Assembly (NCBI GenBank): GCA_021772565.1
Contig: JAJFLR010000054.1
Location: 62,001 to 126,000, forward strand
Direction of reading: 5' to 3'
Length of the DNA: 64,000 bases
From: Opitutales bacterium
Lineage (GTDB): Bacteria; Verrucomicrobiota; Verrucomicrobiia; Opitutales; JAJFLR01
Below, piece after piece: positions 52,894-62,818 of this stretch (position 1 is the stretch's first letter; every line of letters starts with the position of its first letter). Both the position numbers and the translations under genes were made by a program. The notes beneath the pieces are model-generated. The model was not told where the DNA came from and made no database searches. It saw only the letters and a program-made list of their open reading frames with translations.

Positions 52894-52986
52894 AGAGAGA
52901 GAAAGACTCACACTGGTAAATGTGGAGAATCAACTCCATCGCTTCAACGAGGGTAGTAGTGGGTTTATCCCTCCACCTTACACTCT
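52894..52986. repeat. ~92-bp structured repeat, copy 2
   Basis: Same-orientation match to 27343-27434, with most differences in the middle (GGTAAATGTGGAG versus GGTATATATTAAG) and in the right-hand stem, where GAGGG...CCCTC still pairs. It lies in the 416-bp gap between eno and the nfeD gene, which otherwise shows only a small ATCCCGA/TCGGGAT hairpin near 52785-52806. Confidence 0.85.
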
Positions 52987-53147
52987 GCTTTATTTTTTTA
53001 TAAATTATTTGGCACCCATTAGTCTCTAACTTAGCATTCATCCGGCGGAATGAGACCTTATTGTATTTTTGTTGTCGAAATTGAAATCGTCATCAATTTA
53101 CCAGACTTGATATTATTGTCAGAGTAATACATTATTTCCAAAATATA

Positions 53148-54767
53148 ATGATAAAGAAATTAATTATCTTCGTAATTTTCCTGGCTGCCGTGCATGTTTC
53201 CATGGGCGAGAGAATGGATAGTCAGCCGAAAGAAAATATTCAAGCTGAGGAAGTTAATCCTCAAATTGAAAATTTATCCACTGAATCTACTGAGAATACA
53301 AAAAAAAATGAGTCTGATAATCAGCAAAAAATATCGCCCGTACTTCAGCCGGAAGAAATTGATCACATTGATTTTACAGAAGAAAAGACAGATTTATCCA
53401 AACAATTTCCTCTCACAGACAAAAAAAGATTAGTATATATTATTCCCATCCAGGGACCTATCTCAAAACCGACGCTTTATATTCTTCGCCGTGGTCTCAA
53501 AGATGCAATATCTGAAGGCGTTGATACGATAGCGCTAGATATGAATACTCCGGGTGGTCGGCTGGATGTCACTCTTGAGATGATGGAAATACTCGATAAT
53601 TTTGAAGGTGACACTATTACATTTGTAAACAATGATGCGATTTCTGCAGGTGCATATATTTCCATAGCGACAGAGGATATTTATTTCTCTCCCAAAGGTG
53701 TTATTGGTGCCGCAGCAGTTGTCCAGTCAACCGGCAAAGAAATTGATAAATCGATGAAAATGAAAATCGATAGTTACCTTCGGGCAAAAGTGCGCAGTGT
53801 CGCCGGTGATGGCCGTTATCGTGCTGATGTCCTCAGAGCAATGATGGATGATGCGTTTGAACTAAAAATTGGGGAGAAAGTTATTAAAACAAAAGATGAA
53901 CTCCTCTCACTAACCGCTAATGAGGCTATCGAAACTTATGGTGATCCACCTCAAAAATTATTGGGCGTTTCTATTGTTAAAGATATAAATGCATTACTTA
54001 CTGAGAAATATGGTAAAGGAAATTTCGCAGTAACAACATTTGAAGTAACATGGTCAGAATCATTGGCACAGTTCATGGACAAAATTGCACCAATTTTAAT
54101 CGGGTTGGGGATGTTATGCTTGTTCATAGAATTCAAAACACCTGGCTTCGGAATATTTGGCATTTCCGGAATTATAATAATCGCAATTGTTTTTATCAGT
54201 AATTATGTCGCCGGTCTGGCAGGTTATGAACCGATGTTGGTTTTCATGGCAGGAATGATTCTTTTAGGACTGGAGTTATTTGTTTTTCCCGGTACGTTGT
54301 TTATGGGTCTTCTGGGAATAGTATTAATACTAGGATCATTAATTTGGTCGTTAGCTGATATTTGGCCGACGAGTGGTGGTGGCATATCGATTAACCCTGA
54401 TCATTTGTGGTATGCAATTTATCGAACCGGAATTGGACTTACAATTTCTATAATTGGCCTGGTTTTAATTTGGAAAATTTTACCCAAGACTTCACTTTGG
54501 AGCAACTTGGTATTGTCAGATGTGCAACCACAACCTGGATTTTCTGCTGCAACACGAGATACAAGCAATGTCGGTAATGAAAATTCACTACCTGATATTG
54601 GCACTGAGGGCATAACCGTTACAGATATGATGCCGAGTGGTGAAGTCGAAATACAAAACAAACGTTATCAGGCATCAGTAAAATATGGCATTTTAAGACG
54701 TGGAGATGCAATAACAGTAACCGGCTACAAAGATTTTTCACTATTGGTAGATAAACTAAAATCATGA
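53148..54767 (+). CDS. NfeD1b-type membrane serine protease
   Basis: A 539-residue protein. A signal peptide (IIFVIFLAAVHVSMGERMDS) precedes an acidic, Ser/Asn-rich linker. A ClpP-class protease domain follows, about residues 85-260 (YIIPIQGPISKPTLYILRRGLKDAISEGVDTIALDMNTPGGRLDVTLEMMEIL, DAISAGAYISIATEDIYFSP with the nucleophilic Ser). Then come several membrane helices (about 310-460) and a C-terminal OB-like NfeD domain (GTEGITVTDMMPSGEVEIQNKRYQA). It acts on membrane proteins or helps assemble stomatin-like complexes. The stop overlaps the next gene as ATGA, and that gene is a second NfeD protein. Confidence 0.93.
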   Translation: MIKKLIIFVIFLAAVHVSMGERMDSQPKENIQAEEVNPQIENLSTESTENTKKNESDNQQKISPVLQPEEIDHIDFTEEKTDLSKQFPLTDKKRLVYIIPIQGPISKPTLYILRRGLKDAISEGVDTIALDMNTPGGRLDVTLEMMEILDNFEGDTITFVNNDAISAGAYISIATEDIYFSPKGVIGAAAVVQSTGKEIDKSMKMKIDSYLRAKVRSVAGDGRYRADVLRAMMDDAFELKIGEKVIKTKDELLSLTANEAIETYGDPPQKLLGVSIVKDINALLTEKYGKGNFAVTTFEVTWSESLAQFMDKIAPILIGLGMLCLFIEFKTPGFGIFGISGIIIIAIVFISNYVAGLAGYEPMLVFMAGMILLGLELFVFPGTLFMGLLGIVLILGSLIWSLADIWPTSGGGISINPDHLWYAIYRTGIGLTISIIGLVLIWKILPKTSLWSNLVLSDVQPQPGFSAATRDTSNVGNENSLPDIGTEGITVTDMMPSGEVEIQNKRYQASVKYGILRRGDAITVTGYKDFSLLVDKLKS

Positions 54768-55231
54768 GCACAATTATTGTACTAATCGTAATAGCAATTT
54801 TACTCTTCTCCTTTGAAATAATTATTCCGGGTGGCATATTGGGAGTTATCGGAGTCGTATTTCTACTAATTGCCTATGGTTATGCCTATGCTACATTCGC
54901 TGCACCCGGGTTAATAATAACTATAATCTGTTCACTTGTCGCTTCCGTTGTCATTATCTACATCGAATTAAAAATATTTCCCGAAACAAAATTGGGCAAA
55001 ATATTTATATTAAAAAATTCGAATAAAGAGACCTCTATGAAACAACAGGCGGATGATACTATAGTTGGGAAAACGGGGGTTGTTCTAACCACAATGTCAC
55101 CATCCGGATTAGTTGAAATTAACGGCAAGCAGTATGAATCATTTTCTCAGAGTGGACTTCTTGAAGAAGGAACCGAAGTCGAAGTCGCTAGCCAGGATAA
55201 TTTTCGGTTGATCGTTCGGAAATTAAGTTAG
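54764..55231 (+). CDS. Short NfeD-like membrane protein
   Basis: A 155-residue NfeD protein without the protease domain: two to three membrane helices (STIIVLIVIAILLFSFEIIIPGG, VIGVVFLLIAYGYAYATF, LIITIICSLVASVVIIYIEL), then an OB-like NfeD fold (VGKTGVVLTTMSPSGLVEINGKQYESFSQSGLLEEGTEVEVAS). Its ATG overlaps the upstream stop by 4 bp, so the two NfeD proteins are made together. A stomatin-like partner is not present in the window. Confidence 0.9.
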   Translation: MSTIIVLIVIAILLFSFEIIIPGGILGVIGVVFLLIAYGYAYATFAAPGLIITIICSLVASVVIIYIELKIFPETKLGKIFILKNSNKETSMKQQADDTIVGKTGVVLTTMSPSGLVEINGKQYESFSQSGLLEEGTEVEVASQDNFRLIVRKLS

Positions 55232-55389
55232 CAAAATTCGGGCGTGAATGATATCAGAACTAAAATTCTGTATATCAATTTCATATTTAATCGTAAAGCC
55301 TCAGAAGAAATAGAAAACTAAAACAGCTATTTGAAGAATGGAGATAGGGGAATGGTTGATTGTTGAAAAAAAGATAGAAATGTAAATCT

Positions 55390-56565
55390 TTATCCAATTA
55401 TCTTACTTAACCACACAGCCGGAGTAACGTTATTTCCAGATTTCAGTTTCTGCCGCAATGACTCTGCATTTTTTTTCATTATCTGATATTTTATTTCGTG
55501 CTCTATTGTAATTTTAAGAGCAATTCTCAAACTGTCAGGCTTGGCTTTTCTTTGAATATATTCCTGATAAACCGGACGATTGAGTAATATGTTAGCGATA
55601 CCCAGGTAGGGAATTTTTATTAACTTTTTTCCAATAAGATAAGAAATCGGATGAGTCCTATAAACTATTGCACCTGGAATACCTGCTAAAGCACATGCGA
55701 GTGACATTGTTCCGGAACTGGTCAACACCGCTTTTCCTGATACTGATTTTCCGAGTGGGGCTAATTTTATTTTTTCTTTAACATCTTCATACTTATTTAA
55801 AATACCTTCAAGTTGAGTTTTAATTTTTTCGCTCGGATATATCGTAACGGCTGTCTCATCAGGAAAGTCTCTCAAATACATTCTGAAAGTTTCTACCAAA
55901 GTTGGAAAAATTAATTTAACAGGATTTTCTCTGCTGCCTGCTAACAATAAAATGGGTGCTTTTTCATCGTAAATGACTGGTGCTTGATAATCAAAGTCAA
56001 TGAAGGGATGCCCGACAAACTGAACGGGTAAATCTGTGTCTTTATAAGAATCAACTTCAAAGGGGAAGATGACCCCTAACGCATCCAGCCATTCGGCCAT
56101 TTTAAACCGCCGTTCTTTTTTCCATGCCCAAACTTGAGGGCCAATATAGTTTACAATATTTATTTGTCCCCCACCCTTTTTGCTTAATTTTAATTTAAAC
56201 AATTTTTGAGCCAGTCTTAAATTAAAGCCGGGATAATCAATCAAGCAAATGTTTTTAGGTTTATGAGTTCTGATCCAGGAAATTGTTTTATTAAATAAAG
56301 TCTTAAAATAATTATAGTTCTTTAAAACTTCATAATATCCTACGATCGAACATTGTGTTAAATCAAACAGTAACTGTGCTCCGGCAACCTCAAGCGCACT
56401 GCCACCCAATGCTACAATATTTAACTCAGGATTTAGCTTTTTTAACTCTGCGACAACTTTAGCCCCATGTTGATCACCGGAGTGTTCACCGGCAATGATA
56501 AGTAAATCAACACCTTCTTTCAACGGATTTGGAAAATCAGAATTTGGTGATAATTTTTTTTCCAT
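55390..56565 (-). CDS. lpxB: Lipid-A-disaccharide synthase
   Basis: A 391-residue GT19 enzyme joining UDP-diacylglucosamine to lipid X in lipid A synthesis, peripheral at the inner membrane. Seen: IIAGEHSGDQHGAKVVAELKKLNPELNIVALGGSALEVAGAQLLFDLTQCSIVGYYEVLKNY, CLIDYPGFNLRLAQ, YIGPQVWAWKKERRFKMAEWLDALGVIFPFE, LLLAGSRENPVKLIFPTL, and LTSSGTMSLACALAGIPGAIVYRTHPISYLIGK. This supports a Gram-negative outer membrane. The uracil-DNA-glycosylase-like gene lies just upstream on the same strand (6-bp gap). Confidence 0.97.
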   Translation of the reverse strand: MEKKLSPNSDFPNPLKEGVDLLIIAGEHSGDQHGAKVVAELKKLNPELNIVALGGSALEVAGAQLLFDLTQCSIVGYYEVLKNYNYFKTLFNKTISWIRTHKPKNICLIDYPGFNLRLAQKLFKLKLSKKGGGQINIVNYIGPQVWAWKKERRFKMAEWLDALGVIFPFEVDSYKDTDLPVQFVGHPFIDFDYQAPVIYDEKAPILLLAGSRENPVKLIFPTLVETFRMYLRDFPDETAVTIYPSEKIKTQLEGILNKYEDVKEKIKLAPLGKSVSGKAVLTSSGTMSLACALAGIPGAIVYRTHPISYLIGKKLIKIPYLGIANILLNRPVYQEYIQRKAKPDSLRIALKITIEHEIKYQIMKKNAESLRQKLKSGNNVTPAVWLSKIIG

Positions 56566-56571
56566 ATTTTA

Positions 56572-57144
56572 TTAATCGATATACTCGCTTATTAATTTTT
56601 TGAATCTTGGTAAAAGAATTGAATGAAACCAAGGATTCTTTTTCAGCCAAAATCTATTTCTTGGAGAAGGATGTGGTAGTGGAAAATAGTTAGGTAGATA
56701 TTTCTCAAAGTTTCTGACAGTTTCTGTTAAATTTTTTTTGGCTTTCTCCTGCAGGTAATATTTCTGAGAATATTGTCCGATAAGAATTATTATTTTCACG
56801 TCGGACATTTTATTCAACAATTTAGCATGCCATTCAGGAGCACATTCAGATCTGGGAGGTAAATCGCCAGACTTGCCTTTACCCGGATAACAAAAACCCA
56901 TTGGTATCAATGCAACTTTATCAGGATTATAAAAAATATCGCTCTCAATTCCCATCCATTCACGTAATAATTTGCCACTTTGATCATTCCAGGCGATGCC
57001 GCTTTGATGAACTTTGCTTCCGGGTGCCTGGCCGATAATAACGATTTTGCTTTTTCGACCGGCTGCTAATATGGGATTCGGACTGTGCGACAAATGGCTC
57101 TTACAAATGATACAGTTGCGAACCTGATTTAAAACTGAATTCAA
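56572..57144 (-). CDS. Uracil-DNA glycosylase superfamily protein
   Basis: A 190-residue member of the UDG superfamily of small bacterial proteins. Seen: IVIIGQAPGSKVHQSGIAWNDQSGKLLREWMGI (motif 1 with GQAPG), YNPDKVALIPMGFCYPGKGKSGDLPPRSECAPEWHAKLL, IIILIGQYSQKYYL and PLPHPSPRNRFWLKKNPWF (motif 2, HPSPRN). The N-terminal CIICKSH might be an Fe-S-like or zinc motif as in family 4/5 enzymes, but it is incomplete. The activity on uracil or other lesions is not certain. It is in an operon-like arrangement with lpxB. Confidence 0.88.
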   Translation of the reverse strand: MNSVLNQVRNCIICKSHLSHSPNPILAAGRKSKIVIIGQAPGSKVHQSGIAWNDQSGKLLREWMGIESDIFYNPDKVALIPMGFCYPGKGKSGDLPPRSECAPEWHAKLLNKMSDVKIIILIGQYSQKYYLQEKAKKNLTETVRNFEKYLPNYFPLPHPSPRNRFWLKKNPWFHSILLPRFKKLISEYID

Positions 57145-57177
57145 TTTGTATATTTTATTATTTTAATAAATTGCGCT

Positions 57178-57969
57178 TCAATTTAATATTCTACGAATTG
57201 AGATTAAAGCTATAATAAATGCTGACATAAACATTGAAATATATTTTGGCTCTGGAACATTAGCTGTAATATCAATATTACCCAATAAAATGTCATCACC
57301 AGCTGCGCTCGATGTGTCATCACCTAAAAATAAATAACTCGAAAGATTATAGGGAGTACCAAATGCAGTGTAGTCACGAGTAGCTCCTGTCAGAATTTGA
57401 ACATTATCTGCAAACAATGTATATGTGCTTCCGAGTATAGTCAGGTCATAATTAATTAAACTAAATGGACTACTGTTTGTGGCAGTAGTATCAAAAGAGA
57501 CACCTTCAGAATGAGTAAAAATTGGGTTGTCGCTTTGAGCCCAAATTTCATCTTCCCAAAAACCCAATTCGATACCGGTCTTGGCATTCGATAAAATTAT
57601 CACACTGAACCCGGCACGATCATTTGAAACATGACTCTCATTTATTACTTGCAAGTCAAATGACAGTGTAAATCCAAAATTCTGATTGAGTTCTACAAAA
57701 TTTGAACTCTTAAAATTTAGTGTAATTGGATTGTAGTTACTGTAACCAGCAGAAACAGCATTATCGGTAATTAAATTCACGCCAATATCGCTAGATGCAT
57801 TTGCTTGTTGTGATGCTGATCCACCAAATATGGAATTGTCGGAATAATTTAACCATGACTGATCAGCCGGTAAATTATTTTGGCTACGATCATATAAAAG
57901 TGTTCCTAAAATAGAGTTAGTTATAATACTTAAATTTAAAAAAAATATTAGTGAAATTTTTGTGTTCAT
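57178..57969 (-). CDS. PEP-CTERM protein, choice-of-anchor Y-like
   Basis: A 263-residue exported protein: signal peptide (KISLIFFLNLSIITNSILG), a body with NFGFTLSFDLQVINESHVSNDRAGFSVIILSNAKTGIELGFWEDEIWAQSDNPIFTHSEGVSFDTT and LFLGDDTSSAAGDDILLGNIDI, and a sorting tail VPEPKYISMFMSAFIIALISIRRILN. The body strongly recalls the domain found in PEP-CTERM proteins of cyanobacteria and other phyla (often called choice-of-anchor Y). Function is unknown; it is probably an extracellular or cell-surface protein released or anchored by exosortase. Confidence 0.82.
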   Translation of the reverse strand: MNTKISLIFFLNLSIITNSILGTLLYDRSQNNLPADQSWLNYSDNSIFGGSASQQANASSDIGVNLITDNAVSAGYSNYNPITLNFKSSNFVELNQNFGFTLSFDLQVINESHVSNDRAGFSVIILSNAKTGIELGFWEDEIWAQSDNPIFTHSEGVSFDTTATNSSPFSLINYDLTILGSTYTLFADNVQILTGATRDYTAFGTPYNLSSYLFLGDDTSSAAGDDILLGNIDITANVPEPKYISMFMSAFIIALISIRRILN

Positions 57970-58194
57970 TAATTTAAAAATGTTAACAATAAAAGTTATT
58001 TTAATACCTGATTATTAGAGAGTTATTTACTAACAAAACGAATTTTTCAATAAATAATATCATTAAAATTGAATAAATTTGAACCGATTGAATTGACTCA
58101 TTGAATTGATATTTTTTCCTTGCACAGTAAACACATTTTTTACAGGGTCGTGGGTAATTGACCAAATTAATTTAACATATAATTATATAACGAC

Positions 58195-59808
58195 ATGAAA
58201 CACAATAAGATAAATACATTTATTTTCGGGATTATTTTAATGCTGGGAATGCTATTAAATTCTGGGTGCACGACATGGTGCCCATGGAAAACAACAGAAG
58301 TTGAAGAAGAAACAGTTACAACAACAGAAGAAAGAGCTGTTGAAACTAAGAAAGCAGTTGTGCAAACCACAAGTGGATATGGGCCATCATATACGACCTA
58401 TGACAAAAAAGGCGTAACATATAAAAGAGGTTCAATGGCATTTCCTACAGGAAATCTTTCTTCAAGTACAGTCTTGCTAGAAAAATCATTTCCTGCAGAG
58501 GTCATGGTTGGACAACGGTATAATTATAGATATACTGTGAAAAACTTACTTGATTATCCTATTACGAATGTTGAGTTAAAAGACATCGTTAAAAACAACT
58601 TTGATGTTTCAAAATCTAAGCCAGCCGCTGACAGCGTCAACGGTAATGAAGCTGTCTGGTTAATTGGTGATATGGCAGCAGGTGAGAAAAAGACAATAAT
58701 AGTCTACGGCAGTTCAGCTGAAGAAGGAATGACTACATCCTGCGGCATTGTAACTTTCAATCCTATTCTTTGCGAAGGCATTAAGGTAGTGAAAGCTAAT
58801 TTGGAATTAGTAAAACAATCACCAAAATTAGTTACGATATGTGATAACATTCCATATTCATTTAAAGTGCGCAACTCAGGCAGCAGTCGTCTAACTGATG
58901 TTATTGTGACTGATCCATTACCTAAGGGAATACAAACATTGGATGGCAAGACATCATTAAAGTTTGATGCCGGAACATTGGAGCCAGGTGAAAGCAAAGA
59001 TTTTAATGCTGAAGTTCGTGCAACCTCAACTGGTAAATTTGAAAACACTGCCAAAGCATCTTGTGCACAAGGAGTTGAAGCTGAAGATTCAAGTGTAGTT
59101 GTAGTTAAAGCACCGGCATTGGCTCTAAGCTGTGATGCACCAAAAGAAAGATTCATTGGACGTCCAGTAAGTGTTTGTTTCAACATTAGCAACACTGGTA
59201 ACACGTCAGCCAAGAACACAGTTGTAACAATGCCACTTCCATCGGGAGCAAGTTTCCAGGGTGCAACAGCAGGTGGAAGACTTGAAGGAGAGAATATTAT
59301 CTGGGATATTGGATCATTACCAGCTGAAGGAAATAGAGAAGTGTGTGCTAATTTCACAGGTGCACAAGCTGGGAAACTAAGATTCAAAGCAAGTGCTACA
59401 GCAGACTGTGCAGAACCAACCAGTTCTACATGCAGAACAAAAGTTGTTGGTATTCCAGCTATATTACTAGAAGTAATTGACTTGGAAGATCCGATTGAAG
59501 TAGGTGCAACCCAAACTTACGAAATCACAGTTACAAATCAGGGAAGTGCACCAGCTACTGGTGTAAAAATAACCTGTGAGATCGAAAATGCACAATCTTA
59601 TGTATCTACATCAGGTGCAACTAGTGCAACCAATGAGGGTAGTAAGATTATGTTAGCTCCAGTAAAATCAATTGCACCAAAAGAAAAGGTTGCCTGGAGA
59701 ATAATAGTAAAAGCAGTTGAATCAGGAGATATCAGATTCCATGTATCAATGGAAAGTGATCAGATCAGTCGTCCTGTAAGTGAAACTGAAGCAACTAATC
59801 AATATTAA
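58195..59808 (+). CDS. DUF11-repeat lipoprotein, OmcB-like
   Basis: A 537-residue lipoprotein (lipobox LLNSGC at about residues 20-25; further Cys in TTWCPW). After a Thr/Glu-rich linker come about four DUF11-like Ig-type repeats: PAEVMVGQRYNYRYTVKNLLDYPITNVELKDIV, CDNIPYSFKVRNSGSSRLTDVIVTDPLPKGIQTLDG, RFIGRPVSVCFNISNTGNTSAKNTVVTMPLPSGASFQGATAGG, and PIEVGATQTYEITVTNQGSAPATGV. Paired Cys residues within repeats suggest disulfides. The whole closely recalls chlamydial OmcB-type large cysteine-rich proteins and their PVC relatives. A strong terminator follows. Confidence 0.82.
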   Translation: MKHNKINTFIFGIILMLGMLLNSGCTTWCPWKTTEVEEETVTTTEERAVETKKAVVQTTSGYGPSYTTYDKKGVTYKRGSMAFPTGNLSSSTVLLEKSFPAEVMVGQRYNYRYTVKNLLDYPITNVELKDIVKNNFDVSKSKPAADSVNGNEAVWLIGDMAAGEKKTIIVYGSSAEEGMTTSCGIVTFNPILCEGIKVVKANLELVKQSPKLVTICDNIPYSFKVRNSGSSRLTDVIVTDPLPKGIQTLDGKTSLKFDAGTLEPGESKDFNAEVRATSTGKFENTAKASCAQGVEAEDSSVVVVKAPALALSCDAPKERFIGRPVSVCFNISNTGNTSAKNTVVTMPLPSGASFQGATAGGRLEGENIIWDIGSLPAEGNREVCANFTGAQAGKLRFKASATADCAEPTSSTCRTKVVGIPAILLEVIDLEDPIEVGATQTYEITVTNQGSAPATGVKITCEIENAQSYVSTSGATSATNEGSKIMLAPVKSIAPKEKVAWRIIVKAVESGDIRFHVSMESDQISRPVSETEATNQY

Positions 59809-59832
59809 TACTTACTAAAACGATTTAATTTA

Positions 59833-59867
59833 AGGCCCGTTACGAATTCGTAACGGGCCTTTTTTTT
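59833..59867 (+). terminator. Rho-independent terminator of the OmcB-like gene
   Basis: AGGCCCGTTACGAA and TTCGTAACGGGCCT pair over 14 bp (a perfect GC-rich palindrome with the centre GAATTC) followed by a T run, 24 bp after the stop. Confidence 0.92.
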
Positions 59868-59965
59868 GCGGATAGTTTGCCACAAATCGCTTTGTTTATG
59901 CTACCGAGTCACGATTTATCGGGACGACATGATCACGAGAAAACATGACAATAGGATTTTTACTT

Positions 59966-60004
59966 TGTCATCGCGAGGAGTAGCGCAACATGGCGATCCA
60001 TGAC
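59966..60004. repeat. GTCATCGCGAGGAG-type dispersed palindromic repeat
   Basis: TGTCATCGCGAGGAGTAGCG followed by CAACATGGCGATCCATGAC; the ends pair (GTCAT...ATGAC, ATCGC...GCGAT). This sequence class is a known intergenic repeat in many bacteria. It lies in the 570-bp gene-free stretch 59809-60382, which also holds the terminator and the 65-bp repeat. Confidence 0.75.
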
Positions 60005-60115
60005 TTTTTTGGAAGTTGTCGGCTGTTAGCCTCGGTATAGACAGAGCTTTTTCGAATTGCTTTACGACTTTAAATAAATAGACTACCAGACATAATGGAT
60101 ACAGAATATTCTATC

Positions 60116-60180
60116 TATTTCGGTTCCAAGTTGAAAACGACATCTACCAATTTCTTATAGCAGATGCTATACATACAAAA
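60116..60180. repeat. ~65-bp dispersed repeat, copy 2
   Basis: Reverse-complement match to 12566-12630, with the exact 22-bp core at 60129-60150 (contains GAAAACGACATCTACC). About 47.5 kb separates the copies; both are intergenic. Confidence 0.8.
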
Positions 60181-60382
60181 ATTAGAAGAAATTGAGCAGT
60201 AACCAATTTAATTTGAAGACCAGAAGTTTATAGGTATGCAAAGTAGTGCATTCAATCAAAGAAAAGGAATCAAATTGAATTCAATAATTATTTTTCCATT
60301 GAAACATTTAACATATATAGTAATAGGTTTAACAGGTAATATCCGGTATTGTGTGTTGAATGACAGAATATAATTTTAATAA

Positions 60383-62818
60383 GTGAGTAGGGGAAAAATA
60401 AAAATAGAAACTGCATGCTGGACATCATTTAATAGTGTCCTTGTCTCATTTAATAAAGATTGGTATTCATCTCGCACACCTATATTAATTTGGCGTCCTG
60501 AAAATATTGAGATATCTGATGTAAAACAACGATCGCCCCATCTATACGGTATCGATAGTGGATATTATTTAACTGATAACAAAATTCATTTCATATTGTA
60601 TCAGAACCGTTATCCGGGAATAGATTGGAAAAATAATAATGTCTATGTCGTGGGTGACTTCAACGATTGGTCATATCATTTAGCAAAGTCGAAATGGATG
60701 CTTCAATCAGTGAAAATTGATAGTAAAAATTATCAAAGATTTTCTATTGATCGCAATGAATTAAGAAATGATAAAACTTATCGATTCAAATTCATAACTC
60801 AATCTGGAAGATGGCTCGAAATCCCGAGTGATACACCCAATATAATTACTGATAAAAATGGAAACACCAACTATGTAATTAAATTTAACAAAGGGGGTGC
60901 CCATCAATTTTATATTACAACTCCATTTTCATTTTACAATGGTTCAAAATCAGAAATAACTTTGTTAAACAATGAAAGTAGACAAACAGTTAAAATTGAT
61001 CCCGGAACATTCTTACTGGACCTAGAATCATCAGTTGAACTTGGATCAATCGTCGATGGGAATGAAACTATTTTCAGAATATTTTCCCCTAGAGCAAAAA
61101 CAGTAACCGTTTCATTTTTTAACAATCTAAATTACCCCGATTTTATAACTCTTAATTTGAATCGAGTAGAAAATACCATTTGGGAAATTATACATCCTGA
61201 AAATTTACATGGTTGGTATTATTATTTTCAAATTGATGGACATGATAATGACACTTTCAGTAATTTTAATTCTGAATTTAAAATTTTAGATCCATATGCA
61301 CTCGCTACTGTTTCACCTTCTGGTCCCGGTATAATTTGGGACAAAAAAAAATTACCAACTACATCAAAAAAATTTCAACCCCCAAGTTGGCATGATCTGA
61401 TTATTTTGGAGGCTCATATTCGTGACTTGGTAAAACTGGCTCCTATTGATTTGAGTGATTCAGATCGTCTAGGATTTAATGGTTTAAAAAAATGGGTTGA
61501 GACAAATGGAAATTATCTCACAGAACTTGGCGTCAACGCTGTTGAGTTACAACCGATACAAGAGTTTGATGCTGAAAAGCCGGAAAATTATCACTGGGGC
61601 TACATGACAAATAATTTTTTCTCACCCTCAAGTAGTTATGCCTCAGACCCTGAGAACGGATCGCAGATTCCCGAATTTAAATCATTAATTGAAAGCTTCC
61701 ATAAAAAGAAATTAGCTGTGATTCTCGATGTAGTTTACAATCATGTTGGTGAACCCAATCACTTGTTATTTATTGATAAATATTATAATTTTGAAATTGC
61801 AGCCAACGGTTCATTGATAAACTGGACTGGAACAGGAAACACTTTGCGCTGCTCAGCCCCAATGATTAAGAAACTGATTATAGATAGTTTGATTCATCTA
61901 ATTGAAGTTTATGACATTGACGGTTTTCGATTTGATCTGGCAGAAATTCTTGGTGTGGAAGTTTTACTAGAAATTGAAAAAGCCTTAAAACAAGTCAAAC
62001 CGTCCATAATTTTAATAGCTGAACCCTGGAGCTTTCGAGGACACATAGCTCTTGATTTAAAATCAACAGGGTTTGCATTCTGGAATGATAAATACAGAGA
62101 ATTTATAAAGGATTATATAATGGGTAACGGTAATTTTGAAGGAATTTCCTATTTTTTAGAAGGATCGTTAAAACACTTAACCTCATTTCCTGCCCAATCT
62201 ATTAATTATGTGGAATCACATGATGACTTTTGCTGGATTGATAAAATTACTGAAAATAAAGACCACAATGGCAACATCCCCACACCTAACGATCGACGAA
62301 GATCTCATTTATTAATTGCAGTTCTCATGTCCTCTATAGGAATCCCAATGATATCTGCAGGTCAGGACATGCTGCGTTCCAAGCGAGGAGTCCATAATAC
62401 TTATCTGCGGGGAGATTTAAATGCCATAGATTATGATCGTGCAATAAACTACTCAGGTACACACGAATACTTTCGAAAATGGATTAAGTTTAGGAGTTCA
62501 ACTAAAGGATCTGTCTTCAGACTCACAACTAAGCCTACAGAAAAATATTTCCAAATGTACGGTGCAGACAATTCATCAGCAATCGCTTTAGAATATAATT
62601 CGGATCTAAGCCTACCAACAAATAGACTGCTATTCGCTATAAATCCGGGTCAAAGAAAAATTTCAATATCAATCGATGATACTGAAATGAAAAATTATAA
62701 ACAAATTGCAGATCATGAAAGATTTGATGAACAGGGACTGACCGGTGCACTTATCAATGTAAAAAATAATAATCTTTCATTACCGGCTATGAGTTGTGGA
62801 TTATGGCTAGAACATTAA
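60383..62818 (+). CDS. GH13 alpha-glucan-active enzyme (pullulanase/debranching type)
   Basis: An 811-residue protein with GTG start at 60383. An N-terminal region resembles a starch-binding/early-set fold (VYVVGDFNDWSYHLAKSKWMLQS, about residues 93-115). A CBM48-like domain follows (FRIFSPRAKTVTVSFFNN, about 230-250), then the GH13 barrel: VNAVELQPIQEFD, YHWGYMTNNFFSPSSSYASDP, VILDVVYNHVGE, DGFRFDLAEILG (nucleophile Asp), IILIAEPWSF (acid/base Glu) and NYVESHDDFCWID. The YxWGY loop and domain order suggest pullulanase or glycogen-debranching activity rather than branching. No signal peptide, so probably cytoplasmic glycogen turnover. Confidence 0.88.
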   Translation: MSRGKIKIETACWTSFNSVLVSFNKDWYSSRTPILIWRPENIEISDVKQRSPHLYGIDSGYYLTDNKIHFILYQNRYPGIDWKNNNVYVVGDFNDWSYHLAKSKWMLQSVKIDSKNYQRFSIDRNELRNDKTYRFKFITQSGRWLEIPSDTPNIITDKNGNTNYVIKFNKGGAHQFYITTPFSFYNGSKSEITLLNNESRQTVKIDPGTFLLDLESSVELGSIVDGNETIFRIFSPRAKTVTVSFFNNLNYPDFITLNLNRVENTIWEIIHPENLHGWYYYFQIDGHDNDTFSNFNSEFKILDPYALATVSPSGPGIIWDKKKLPTTSKKFQPPSWHDLIILEAHIRDLVKLAPIDLSDSDRLGFNGLKKWVETNGNYLTELGVNAVELQPIQEFDAEKPENYHWGYMTNNFFSPSSSYASDPENGSQIPEFKSLIESFHKKKLAVILDVVYNHVGEPNHLLFIDKYYNFEIAANGSLINWTGTGNTLRCSAPMIKKLIIDSLIHLIEVYDIDGFRFDLAEILGVEVLLEIEKALKQVKPSIILIAEPWSFRGHIALDLKSTGFAFWNDKYREFIKDYIMGNGNFEGISYFLEGSLKHLTSFPAQSINYVESHDDFCWIDKITENKDHNGNIPTPNDRRRSHLLIAVLMSSIGIPMISAGQDMLRSKRGVHNTYLRGDLNAIDYDRAINYSGTHEYFRKWIKFRSSTKGSVFRLTTKPTEKYFQMYGADNSSAIALEYNSDLSLPTNRLLFAINPGQRKISISIDDTEMKNYKQIADHERFDEQGLTGALINVKNNNLSLPAMSCGLWLEH

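Noticed and set aside
58704-59387. Long antisense frame (227 residues) inside the OmcB-like gene
   Set aside because: It is opposite a well-supported lipoprotein with clear repeats; composition fits an antisense shadow.
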